This document shows positions 11,563 through 22,380 of a DNA stretch of 64,000 nucleotides, piece after piece. The notes under the pieces are model-generated. The model was not told the DNA's origin. It saw nothing but the letters and a program-made list of their open reading frames with translations, and did not search any database. Made by a program: the position numbers and the translations under genes. The stretch lies in NCBI GenBank assembly GCA_019915135.1, contig JAHLMK010000003.1, positions 1,550,001-1,614,000 on the forward strand. Direction: 5' to 3'. This stretch comes from Strobilurus pachycystidiatus. Taxonomy: Eukaryota > Basidiomycota > Agaricomycetes > Agaricales > Physalacriaceae. The first letter of the stretch is position 1, and every line of letters starts with the position of its first letter.

Positions 11563-14252
11563 TTGTCCACCTTCCCACCCGCCGTTGTCGACGTCGCCGC
11601 CGCTCCTTTATTCACGACCACCATGGCGCCACCCGCCCGCCCTTACCAGAAGCCGAACATGTCGCCGACGACGACGACACATCTCCTGCCGAACCAGTCC
11701 TCAGCCAGTCTGAACGTCCCGCGCAGAGCCTCCCCAGGCCTGCAGAGAGTGTCGAGCAACTCGACTTTGGTACGTTTTCGCCTTTCCTGGCAGTCGCGTC
11801 ACCCAATTCTTGCCTCAGAATGATGGGCGATACAACACTGGCAGTACCGCCTCCATTTCCGACAAGGTACGTCTCGTCCGCCTCCAAGTACGCTGCCCGC
11901 CGACGTCCACAGTTCTCGCTCTCCGCAGATCCCGCGTCTTGGGGCTCGGATTTGTCGCCAAACCGCCCCGAGCCCGACGACTACCTCCACAACCCTGATC
12001 CACGGCGAGACCGCAAGAACGATGCAGGCGGCACCATATTCACGTCGCGCGGGCTTATGAACCTCGGCTGTCTTATCCTGCTCGGTCTCGGCCTCGTCAC
12101 CCTTTTGTGCGTCCATTATCTCTCGCACCCAGTGGCAATCGGCTAACTGTTGTTCAAGTGCTGGATACCCCATCTTGACTTACTTTACACATACTAGACC
12201 ATCCACGCAAGGCGGGTTCAACCTGGGTGGTATCAATGCTACTGGACAGGTCAATATAGATCAACTCTTCACTTACCTCCGTCGATAACTCCCTCCTAGG
12301 TTCCCAGCATACCAGGCAATTACGGCCTCATAGATGTCGATACACCCCAAGATGCACATACAACGACGTCCTTAGAGACCGGGGATGAGCTTCAGCTGGT
12401 GTTCAGCGATGAATTCAACGTCGACGGACGGACATTCTATCCCGGCCAGGATCCATACTGGGAGGCGGTCGACCTGCACTATTGGGGCACCAACAACATG
12501 GAGTGGTATGACCCCGCTGCGATAACCACGAAAGACGGCGCGTTGAGGATAACGCTGTCCAAGAAGGAGACGCACGATCTGCACTACCAAGGCGGGATGA
12601 TGTCGACATGGAACAAGTTCTGCTTCACTGGAGGCTTGATCGAAGTCGCGGTCACTCTGCCGGGGAATAACAACATCGTCGGGCTGTGGCCTGCCGTGTG
12701 GACGATGGGGAACCTTGGTCGTGCTGGGTATGGTGCAAGTCTCGAAGGCATGGTAAGCATCGCTCGCACTCGGTTCTTCTCAATTTGGATCTCACCTTTG
12801 CGTCAGTGGCCGTACACATATGATGCATGTGATGTTGGGACCGTTAGGAACCAGACCGTCAAAGGACAGCCTGCGGCGGCCACGGTAGACGGTGACGCTA
12901 CGTACGATGACGCTTTGTCCTACCTTCCAGGCCAGAGGTTGTCGCGATGCACATGCCCCGGAGAATCTCACCCAGGACCGATGCACTCTGACGGAACCTT
13001 CGTTGGTCGTGCGGCGCCAGAAATTGATATCTTCGAGGCTCAGGTTGCAAATGACATGGGAGAAGTATCTCAATCCTGTCAATGGGCTGTAAGTCGTCAC
13101 TTTACAGTTGGAAATTGAGCAATTCCTCACTGATAGCATACAGCCGTTCAACTACGCTTATGAATGGTTCAACACGACCGATAATCTGAGTATCTACAAT
13201 GACACTGCTACAGAACTTAACTCCTATAAAGGAGGCGCGTTCCAGCAAGCGACATCTAGTGTATCGATTACGAGTAAGAGATTCTGTTGCGAGCGGGAAT
13301 ACGAGCCTCACGACGATTGCACAGACCAAGCGTGTTACGAGAACGAAGGAGGATGCTTCTCTATCTATGGTTTCGAATATAAGCCAGGTATTTATACCGT
13401 TCCTGCAAGTCCGCAGCTGCTCAATTGGGTTTCCAGGTTACGATGATGGGGTAAACGCGTTCCCGGCCGCAGCTCACCCTCTTGTGTACTGACGGAACCT
13501 TTGCTCATGATCTAGTACATCACTTGGCTCAACGATGGCGAGAAGGCTTGGACGATGCGAGGTCCCGGTACGGCCGCGGATACTCGCGTTGAGATATCTG
13601 CGCGTCCTGTCCCGCAAGAACCCATGGTGCGTATCGTCGCGTCTGAATATAACGCATGACACCTGAACGCGTGCTGGCGCAGTATATCATCGCCAATTTG
13701 GGCATGTCCACCAACTTTGGTACGGTCGACCTGGAGCATTTGATTTTCCCGACAACGATGAGCATCGACTACGTGAGAGTGTACCAGCCCAAGAACGCGA
13801 TCAACGTTGGGTGCGACCCGGACGAGTTCCCGACGCAGGCGTACTGTACGGGAGTGTATGGAAGCGACGTAACGCGTAACGGGGGGCCCGTTGCGTCGCC
13901 TATTTTGGGGGCTTGTAACGCGTAACGGAGGGGTCGTCGCCTAGGGTGAGTGGTGTTACCTTCCAAAAATGGGCATTTTTGTGGCGCAAAAATGACCGTG
14001 GTCGCCTAATTTGGCAACCGTAACGCATAATGGGGACCCCGTCGCCTCGGTTGGGGGTGTTACGGTGCACGTGACGGTCGCCTCCATACACTCCCGTACA
14101 GTATATCAATGAGTATGACCGCACTCCTCATATTGCTTGAAGATTGATCCGTCTGCAGGTATATCGAGGCGTACACAAACCCCAACCTCACGACATGGGT
14201 AGACGACTATGGGCAGCCATTCCCCAAGAACAGTTTCTTGGGCGAATGTTAG
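11563..14252 (+). CDS. SKN1/KRE6-type beta-glucan synthesis protein (GH16)
   Basis: Type II membrane glycosidase-like protein needed for beta-1,6-glucan in fungal walls. A Ser/Pro-rich cytosolic tail is followed by the family phrase WGSDLSPNRPEPDDYLHNPD, a single TM helix (near 12060-12105) and a large lumenal GH16 domain. The GH16 active-site motif EIDIFE is at about 13020, and the Cys-rich CCEREYEPHDDC and CYENEGGC segments are typical of this family. The end, YIEAYTNPNLTTW...NSFLGEC, is conserved and stops at 14250-14252. It has many short introns; the second ends at CCACAG before TTCTCGCTC, which keeps frame. The last intron (13841-14158) is 318 bp because a MITE sits in it. Start 11563 is the first in-frame ATG; 11623 is possible. 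Confidence 0.9.
13844..14101. mobile_element. MITE with perfect terminal inverted repeats, TA target duplication
   Basis: The ends are inverted copies: CTGTACGGGAGTGTATGG at the left and CCATACACTCCCGTACAG at the right, with the inverted match continuing about 6 bp further inwards with one mismatch. The element is flanked by TA on both sides (13842-13843 and 14102-14103). It is 258 bp with no coding capacity, and internally repeats a GTAACGCGTAACGG-like unit and GTCGCC. Small size, TIRs and a TA duplication fit a Tc1/mariner-type non-autonomous element. It lies inside the last GH16 intron. Confidence 0.88.
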
Positions 14253-14346
14253 CAGGATACAGTCCTGGTTGATGGTCGGGTTATCTTTCACTTATGTTCT
14301 CTTGATGGACTGGATCTCCTCTGTATCATACACTCGTCTTCCCATT

Positions 14347-14361
14347 CACACACACACACAC
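14347..14361. repeat. CA dinucleotide microsatellite
   Basis: Fifteen bases of perfect CA repeat in the 3' flank of the GH16 gene. Confidence 0.9.
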
Positions 14362-14461
14362 CCATAGGACTTTATAGACTTACAGCGGAATTATTCATGA
14401 AGACATCACATACATCCAAGCGAGCCTTCACTCCTCGAGCCCAGAATCAGTACTTCAACCT

Positions 14462-14724
14462 CGATCCGTCTGGTGACGGGTTAGGTGGGCGTTCTTCTTC
14501 TCCCTCGTCTACCATGTCCTTCTCATTCGCTGCCCAATATTCGCTGAGTCCCTATAACAAACCACCAGCATCGTCTCCGTCGAGGGCTAAAGCGGCGGCG
14601 ATTAAATCGCGTCACTTGTCTTTGGTTCCTTTGAGCCCTAGACAGATAGCAAGTTCTCCTTGTCGCTTGTTTACTGGGATAGGCTTCTTGTCATTGAGCG
14701 GAGAGGCAGTGGGATCTAGTTTTT
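14462..14724 (-). pseudogene. SH3BGR-like gene relic, copy 1
   Basis: Matches the 3' part of the SH3BGR-like genes in the duplication arms: compare gggttaggtgggcgttcttctt with gggctaggcgggcgttcttctt at 20056. The match runs on through the region coding for the acidic C-terminus. Many substitutions and indels are present and the upstream exons are missing. Confidence 0.8.
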
Positions 14725-15080
14725 GAGATGAGAGGTCGATGCAGTCCGAATTCACCGCTCAAAAAAGTCAGAGGTTCATATTGCAGACGCGGTCGCTTTA
14801 GTGCTTTTGTCGGATTCTCGGGCTAGGTGGCGCTCCGAGTTTTCCCCGTCTACATTGCCCTGTCAATCGCTCCCGAATCTCCGCTGAGTTCCTTTGACCA
14901 ATCACCCACATTGTCCCCGTCCCAAATCGACGATCAAATCGCGTAGCTTATCTTCGGGTGCTTTGAGCCCTAGACAACTCTTCCCCACGATCAAGTTACC
15001 CTTTGTGCTTGTCGACTGTGATAGGTTTCTTGTCACGGAACGGTGAGCCAGTATGATCAACGTTGGATTTGTCGCTGACC
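14725..15080 (-). pseudogene. SH3BGR-like gene relic, copy 2 (tandem)
   Basis: A second, more decayed copy of the same 3' region directly follows the first. It includes the 3' flank (gaggttcatattgcagacgcggtcgc against gaggttcatgtcgcagacgcgttcgc at 20000) and ends at a segment like ggatttgtcgc, matching about 20325 in the left arm. It abuts the left end of the inverted duplication. Confidence 0.78.
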
Positions 15081-15198
15081 GCACAGTAACAAGAGGGTTT
15101 GATTATGAATTACATAGAAACATAAATTTAATAACGGACTGTTCCAAAATTCACCGTTGTTCGAGACAGGCTCTAGACAGCCGACCGGACTGGTCATT

Positions 15199-16709
15199 TT
15201 ACATATCGATATAATCTCCTTTTGAAGGCTTTTACATACCACAAGTCAGCGGGCAAAGAAGCGGAATTGATGCAAGACTCACGTTTGATGTTGGTATGGC
15301 ATGCATGGGGAACTCATCCCAAGCTCCCTCGGCTTCAGTTTTGTTCGCGCCGCTGCTCACATCGTCAGCTCGTGTCTCTCTTGTGCGAGTTACATTGACG
15401 GCAAAAACACTATTAGTCGGCAAAGCATCCTGTCGCGACGACAGGCCTTGGGCACCGCCAACATACACCTCTGTGGTCCCGACTTGGGATTCATCGCGAC
15501 CGCCCATGATCCGGATACGGCTGTTGAGGACAGCGAGAGCCACGTTAGAGTACAACTTCGCCACCAGCGCGCCAAGGCAAGCGTAGTAAGATCCGCCGAC
15601 CGTCGTGAATAATATCAGGACAATGAGCGCAACCACAGCTGAAGGCCGTCCTCAGAGCGTGACGCGGAAGGATTCCAAAGAAAGCGCACCAGTCACTGTC
15701 CCGGTCTCGATTGTCGACCTTATCAATTTGGACACGAGAACCTTGGTTCTTTGGAAAGCGGTAGGCGTGCGAATGAGCTGTTGGGTTCAAGTATAAGTGA
15801 CGGGTCAAGAGTAACTCAGAATACAGAGTATTGGTGGCGTACCAGGTAGACCATGATGATAGCAATGAGAACGTCACAAGTGGCGCTTGCCGCGAGCCAC
15901 GTCTTGATCTGCACATACGAAGGGATGTCAGCAGAGTCACATGCAGGTCACTGCGCACCGACCGAGATTGTTGCGCCGTTCGACAAAGGGACAGCCGAGT
16001 AGAACTTCAACTTCTTGATTATGATTCCGCCAGCTATCCCAGCACCACATTGCAGCAACGCAACCTATGTTGGCGAGTGGTGAGGACAGGCTAACCAAGT
16101 AGGGATAGCGATTTGGACTGACCGAGCCAACGAGACCGACAATGTAGAAGTTTTTGGATAGGTTGTAGATTCTCCAGGCAAAAAAAGCTTGCACAAGGAG
16201 AGTGACTGGATATTGATGGATTAGTAGATGGCTTAACAGGCCACGAAGAACACTCGCTGATGGATGTGGTGATTGGTATGTCTAACCACGCAAGGTGTAC
16301 GTCGTCGAACGCCTCGAGGCTGCCAAAATTTATAGCATAACCTTCCAAAGCGTCGTAATATATCATGGCCGTCTGCATGGTCTCAAGGCAAGCCAGTGTG
16401 CCGACAAACGCCTTGAGCTTGGGAGAGTCCTTCGGGAATGACATGTAGTACCAATCTGATCATAAAGTCAAGCACTCTCAATGTGTGCGTACTCGGATGG
16501 CTCACAGATCTGATTGGCGAGGACGCCATAAAGAATACAGTTTCCTAAGAAACCCGCAAGCTAGAGAATACACCAGGTCAGTGCGAGCAGAAGGGATTGG
16601 ATAGAGCTTACCAGCGGAGTAGTGCTAAACTCGCCACTTGAGCATCATTCAATCTGATGAACTGGAAAATGGCAGCTTACGTGGGCGCAAGGTTTGGGAC
16701 GGCGGACAT
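15199..16709 (-). CDS. DUF6534-like multi-pass membrane protein, left copy
   Basis: Basidiomycete membrane protein family of unknown function, with about seven predicted helices. Exons by homology with the right copy: start MSAVPNLAPT at 16709, then TTPL / AGFLGNCILYGVL, then the conserved MSFPKDSPKLKAF block ending near 16280 at PITTSIS. Next come VQAFFAWRIYNLSKNF, GAGIAGG, IKTWLAASATCDVL, and a C-terminal hydrophilic tail. A donor at the tail end (GTGAGTCTTGC) joins to CCTTCAAAAGG and stops at 15199-15201, mirroring the right copy. All joins keep frame and I see no disabling change. The protein is clearly diverged from the right copy, unlike the OMT next to it. A CATATAAC element near 16766 may be its TATA box. 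Confidence 0.72.
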
Positions 16710-18191
16710 GGTGGTTGTAGACCAAGCGCAGGCTTCACGCGGCGAATTCGACACATAACCGCGTTATATGTTCCCCGGGCATGTTTCATCCGGGGATCCA
16801 ATGAGAGTCTGAGCACAAGAAGCCTGATATTAGACGCATACTTCCGCGTCAGTTGATTCCTTGATCGCCGACGTCGTCTCTGAGCGTTCTTGGGGCGGTC
16901 CGGTCTAGGGATGTGTAGGGCAAGGAAAGCCTGGAAAGAGCTAAGGGAAAATTGTAGGGACGAGTGTTACCTATCCGCACTTGGGTTAGGATTGTCTCGT
17001 TACTTGGAGCAGTCAAAAGAGCGCATTGAATCATCAATAGGGTCATCTCCGCCGCACGTCCTTGAGCGCGGAGTTCTGCTGGTTGAATGGTCCTGGTTCA
17101 GTGCACCCAAGACCAACTGGCACGGACAGAAATGGTAAGTTAAGCCCACTGATACTAGAAGAGAAACCTCTGGTCGATGCCGTAGCCTGGACGCAGTTCA
17201 GCGCGACGCTCAGGGAGTCGCAAGACTGTAGGCAGGGTTATCAGACAGTAAAATGGCCAATTAAACTGAAATGAAGTACATATCACTAATGGGTGCCAAC
17301 ACCCACCCTGACTATGTCGTATCGATACAAGTTGCAGTTGTATGAGATTAGCATCTTCAATAGCGGCAAAGTGGAGTATACTGGGAGTAGAATTTCGTCT
17401 ATGTACAATTCTTCTGCGAGACATCGGACAGCGTGAGATCAATGTATCAGAAGGAATATTAGGACTCACGTAAAGGTAACTGGTATGGTACGCTTGAGAG
17501 CCGACTATGCCAATTTCAAGTCTAAGACACTACCTGGGCAAGTAAGGTATCATGTAAAGTCTAGCGTCCGCCGTCAGGCCACAGGCCTCATTAATGGTCC
17601 GTGCCGAGTTTGAAAAGCATGGAACATGATGCAGCCTGAGCGTGATAGACTACTAAGTGTTTTCGTGAGATACGGGCGGCTATTCGCGGATCAGCGTCGC
17701 TCAGCGTTCATGCTTGCCCTGCAAGCACAAGTGCTGTGCGAGGCATCTTACGAGAGGGCCTGGATCCAGGACTATGATGTGCCAAATGGAATGAGTACAT
17801 TAGAGGTTAGAACATTTGTGTGACTTAAATTGAAGACTTTCCTGGCAAAACGTCCCGTACACCCTCAGACACTCTATGCAGGTGTACGAACAGTTCTGTC
17901 CATCAGTGATGTCGCGAATATGACTGCCAGACCGTATACGTACGCGGGGAAGGACTGTACCAGCCCAGTACCAGGCCAAACGACGGCCCTGGAAGGAAGG
18001 AGGAAGAGCACATCTTGACTTGAACACATCAGTATAACAGTAACATATCACCGTCGTGTGATACGATCACAGGAAGTCTCTAGTCCCTGGCGCTAGAAAG
18101 AGATTTTGGAACAACGGGGAGGGTGGGAGTCAGGACTATATTAGAAGCGAAAGAGTCGTTCCAGCTCTACCGTCCGCGACCACAAATCACT
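16710..18191. other. Diverged intergenic spacer within the left arm
   Basis: Lies between the divergent DUF6534 and OMT genes. Only its two ends (about 16710-16810 and about 18100-18191) visibly match the right-arm spacer. The middle is different sequence and about 300 bp longer. No gene recognised. GGATCCCCGGATGAAACATGC-like sequence near the DUF6534 start is shared with the right arm. Confidence 0.55.
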
Positions 18192-19868
18192 ATGTCGAAC
18201 GAGCACATCCATCAACTGGTCGCCTTGATCACCGATGCCGCAAAAACGATAGAGAGCGAGTTCGCGAAGTCATCTGCTCCCATCATCCCGACGTTAGACG
18301 ATGTCAACCCGCACCCCGTGGATGGAGCCATGACCGAAGCGATGCGCAAGGCGGTCGCGATCATGGACGGCGCTTGTGCCCAGCTATGCGCCTCCGTTTC
18401 CCCGCCTAGCCATACCATTGTCAATGTGAGTGAATACCCACAGAGACTTGATACCATGGACTGAGCTCGACCAGCGTACAATGGCGGTGACGGACGCCGG
18501 CTGCATTGATGTGGTGGTCAACAACGGGATCCCCGATCTTCTGAAGGATAAGCCGGAAGGTTTGCCCGCCACAGAACTCGCTAAAGCAACCGGGTTGGAC
18601 GCCGGAAAGCTCGAACGTATCATGCGGCGCTTGGCGACCACACACATTTTCCGTGAAGGTACGACGGCCTGTCCATCTTCCCCGCGCTCTCTACTCACTT
18701 GCCGCATAGTTAGCGAAGGCGTTTTCGCTAACAACCGGCTGAGTTGCCAACTAGTGGCCGAAAACGACCTGTCCAGTTTCTCCATGTTTTTGTGCGTCTC
18801 CAAGCATTTTCGTGACTCTGTATTCACAATTTTCAGTACCGATGAGATTGAGAAGGGAAGCGCCGTACTCAATGCCACTCTGACGGACCCAGTGTTCGGA
18901 CCGAGCTACCAGCCACAACATACGCCGTGGAACAAGTGGTCGGGATACCCAAGGCCATGGTTCTCTTACCACCAGGCAAGTGCGCTTACCATTGAGATGG
19001 TGCCAGTTGTAACCCAAGACTGCAGGAGACTCCTGAAGGTGCAAAGAGTGCAGCGCGTTTCACGAAAACCATGTCAGCCTTCATGCCTGCCGTTGGGCGC
19101 CAAGGTTCTGTTCAAAGTACGTCCTGACCGAACGAAATCAGCCGCGACTCAGGCTTGATATCGTCCTGTCATAGGTTATCCATGGGGTGACCTTCCGGAG
19201 GGCGCATCTGTCTGTGATATCGGTGGCAATCTTGGCCAGTTCCTCGCGTATCTGCACAAGCAACACCCGCACTTGAAACTCAAGCTCCAGGATCTACCGA
19301 TCATTATCAAGCAGGCACAAGAGGAATACTGGCCGACAGAGGCGCCGGAAGCCTTGGAAAAACAGTCTATCGAGTTCAAGGCCATAGATTTCACCAAGGA
19401 GGCTCCCATTCCCGAGTGCGACGTGTACTATATGAGTATGATCATGTAAGTTGTGCGAGCGACTTGTGGTGGATATGACTGACATTGCACATAGCCACGA
19501 CTGGATCGACGAGACGAGCATTGAAATCCTGAAGCACATCAAGAGCGTTATGAAGCCTGACAGCCGCATTCTCATCAGTAAGCTTTGCCAAATGACCATC
19601 TGTATCGACTCAAATCATTCGCGCAGGTGAACATATGCTTCGTCCTGCAACAGCCGGCGCAGATTACGAAAGTGCGCCAGCACCACTTCTGCCCAACGGA
19701 GGAGTCGGCGCCATCAGGCCATACAACATGGACCTTACGATGATGATCATCGTCAACGCAAAGGAACGAACCTTGTCCGAGTTCAAGAAGCTAGGTGACG
19801 GAGCTGGTCTCAAGTTTGAGAAGTTATGGAACAACGGAGAGTCCGATATTGTCGAATTTAGACTCTGA
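18192..19868 (+). CDS. Family-2 O-methyltransferase, left copy
   Basis: SAM-dependent O-methyltransferase of the plant COMT/fungal sterigmatocystin type. Eight exons (18192-18425, 18466-18658, 18710-18791, 18837-18975, 19026-19116, 19175-19445, 19495-19577, 19627-19868) join to 444 residues. The N-terminal winged-helix dimerisation domain contains the ELAKATGLDAGKLERIMRRL helix pair. The SAM-binding glycine loop reads DIGGNLGQF (about 19210), and the catalytic His region is MIHDWIDE across intron 6. Intron 4 (18976-19025) starts with GC (CAG/GCAAGT). Nearly identical to the copy at 52067-53743, introns included. Substrate unknown; no PKS or NRPS is present. A TATATTAG element lies about 55 bp upstream. 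Confidence 0.9.
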
Positions 19869-20003
19869 AGAGGGCAATTAGTGTAGAATCATACGAAGAG
19901 AGCAATACTCACGGATCAAATTTACTGAAGGCTGATGTGGACATAGTGTAAAAGTTTGAAATGAGAGGTAGAGAGTCCCAAGATTTACCGCTTGAAGAGA
20001 GGT

Positions 20004-20929
20004 TCATGTCGCAGACGCGTTCGCCTTGGCATTTGTCGGTTTCTCGCCTGGTGAAGGGCTAGGCGGGCGTTCTTCTTCCTCGTCTACCTTGACTTTGTCA
20101 TTCGCTGCCGAATCCCCACTTAGTCCTTTCAACAAATTACCAGCATCATCCCCGTCAAGCCCCAAATCGGCAATCAGATCGCGTAGCTCGTCTTCGGTCG
20201 CTTTGAGTCCTTGCAGCCCGAACCTGGCCCGAACCCAGACAATTCTTCCCCGAGATCAAGTTCGCCTTCTCGTTTGTTGACTGGGATGGGTTTCTTGTCA
20301 CTGAGCGGAGATGCAGCGGGATTGACTTTGGGTTTGTCGCGTAGACGCTCTGGGGTCATCTCGAGAGGCATGGCGGCGCCTGGAACGCCAATGGGCCCGG
20401 CGGAAGATGCGATGTGCTCTTCGATGTCGGTGTTCCAAGTCTCCTTGAGTCTCAGAAAGATATCGAGTTCGTCGTATTCGACCGCGTCTTCACTTTGGGT
20501 AGAATGAATAATCGCAACTGTGGGAATGTGGCTGTGCCTCACAATTCGCTGAAGGTCTGTCGTGAAGATACTCTTCAGACTGAGTGATTGTGATATTGAG
20601 GACGAACATACGCCTGGAAATGTTCCACCGATGAGGATACCAGGCAGCTGTTGTTTATCTGAGACGAATCAGACTCTGAGCGGCAAAGGGGTGTTGCCCA
20701 CCGACCTGCAGGCGCCTTCCGTTTCCACAGCCGCTTTGCCGTCTCGTCCGAAGCGAGATCGTACGAAGTAAAGGGTATTTTCTTGACTTGAAGGACGCGT
20801 AATAGATATTCTGGTAAGCAATGTTAGGCACTGCACACATTTTCTTGACTGTGGCGCACCCTGGCGCTGCCTCAGAGCCGGCTGAGAGGCAATCGTGGTC
20901 AAGAACAGCTGAATTGGTGGCGATGGCAT
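20004..20929 (-). pseudogene. SH3BGR/thioredoxin-fold protein, left copy, frameshifted
   Basis: Same five-exon gene as at 50999-51916, but an 11-bp insertion at about 20218-20230 (a near-duplicate of gcccgaacc) shifts the frame. The protein then diverges after ELSGFG and ends early near 20174, losing the acidic C-terminal tail. The thioredoxin-like N-terminal part still reads open, so a shortened protein is possible. It is convergent with the OMT (stop codons about 135 bp apart) and divergent from the PTP relic. Confidence 0.8.
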
Positions 20930-21004
20930 TGACAATGACAATGATGGTAGATGAACAAGGTGGGCCACGTGGGTTTATCACGATCGATCGACTCTCGTTC
21001 CGCC

Positions 21005-21673
21005 ATGTCATCTCCAGAAGTGTCTGTGCTTGTCGTCTGCCTGGGTAAGTGTGGCGTACAAGTAAAGTGCGGGTGTTCAATACAGATCAAGGCAACATAT
21101 GCCGCTCCCCAATGGGGGAGGCCGTCCTCAGCCACATTGCCAAATCTCGGGGACACGACATAGTTGTCGACAGCTGTGGGACTGGCGCGTACCATACTGG
21201 AGAGGATCCGGACGACAGGTATGTTTACCTTTTGTGAGAACAGAACAAACGGCTCAAAGTCTCTCTCAGAACCGTGTCAACTTGTAGGAAGGCAGGTATC
21301 ATTGCTTGACATGATGTAACAGCAGAACTTATGCCGCGAGTTCAGCACAAGATACCTATCTCTCATGCTGCTCGGAAGGTCAAGACATCCGATTTTACCA
21401 GGTTTACACACATTCTGGCCGCAGCGAGAACAATCTGCGCGACCTCAAGCGCATGGCGCCTGACAACACGACCGCGGAAATCAAGCTCTGGGGCTCATAT
21501 GATGACGGTAGACCCATTGCGGATCCCTACTACGGCGGAACAGTACGTTGAATGCGATAGCTTTGTTGATTCGTATACTCACCTGACTGTAGCAAGGATT
21601 TGAGCGAGTTTACCAGCAATGCGTCCAGCTATCGAATGCCTTTCTGGACAACGTATTTGGGCCACAAGATCGA
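21005..21673 (+). pseudogene. Low-molecular-weight tyrosine phosphatase, left copy, frameshifted
   Basis: The catalytic loop is still present (CLG / NICRS across intron 1). Compared with the right copy, one base is missing near 21424 (gcagcgag against gcagacgag), which shifts the frame after HILAA. Separately, the normal stop codon is changed: GGGCCACAAGATTGA in the right arm reads GGGCCACAAGATCGA here. Two independent lesions make a functional protein unlikely. Confidence 0.85.
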
Positions 21674-21895
21674 GACTTCAATTAGACGAAGTACTGATAT
21701 GTACACCTTGACAACCTCCTTATTCCCTGCACCAGAATCCTACAAGGTGGCAAGTAATCTTCCTCTTCACGCTGACTCTTCTCGTTCCTCTCATCCACAA
21801 ACCTGATTGTACTGTGAACATGCTATCAAGGGGACGATAATAACTCGAACGTAGTGGTGCTCACTCTTCACGGACCGCGAATTGCTCACGCGGAT

Positions 21896-22380
21896 ATACC
21901 TATCTTCCGCAATGCTTTCCCCGCATAAGACATGGTCACCAACAACAACAAGAAGGCTGATTTCCACAACATTCCTCGGACCAAGTAGAGGACTTCGACC
22001 GCGAATGAACTGATAGGCCAACCACGCCTCCCAGGAAACAATCTGCCACACGACCGCCACCGTTGTGCACACGACGCAGTACATCACCTGTGCAAGGTAG
22101 TAGCAGACGTCAAGACCGAAAGTCGCCTTGATTGCCAACGTGAGCGTATGGGCGATGGTTGTGCACGCGTCCATGTCCTCGTTGATGTTCCCTGCTGTAT
22201 GTTGCAGCGAGCGTTCAAGAACTCTCGCCTTGTTCTCAGGCTAGAGGGCTTATGAGCTTAGCAGGTATCCAGGATAGATGCACGAACTATATGCCCGAGT
22301 TCGCACTGGCAGCAGCACTGTTGGTGCTTATTCAAGGAGCCTTGTCCTCTTCGGAATTTGGTTCCCTTGCGAGCGGGCAT
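21896..22380 (-). pseudogene. Small membrane protein, left copy, frameshifted
   Basis: Homologue of the gene at 49553-50052. The TM segment (FGLDVCYYLAQVMYCVVC) and WQIVSWEAWLAY are kept. An extra base near 22000 (gaccgcgaatg against gacccgaatg) then moves translation out of the frame that gives KIGISA at the end. The N-terminal half is also more diverged than in the neighbours. Confidence 0.7.

Noticed and set aside
14397..14726. Plus-strand frame of about 110 residues as a gene
   Set aside because: It is the antisense of a degraded SH3BGR-like 3' end; the matching plus-strand frames in the arms are also antisense to real exons.
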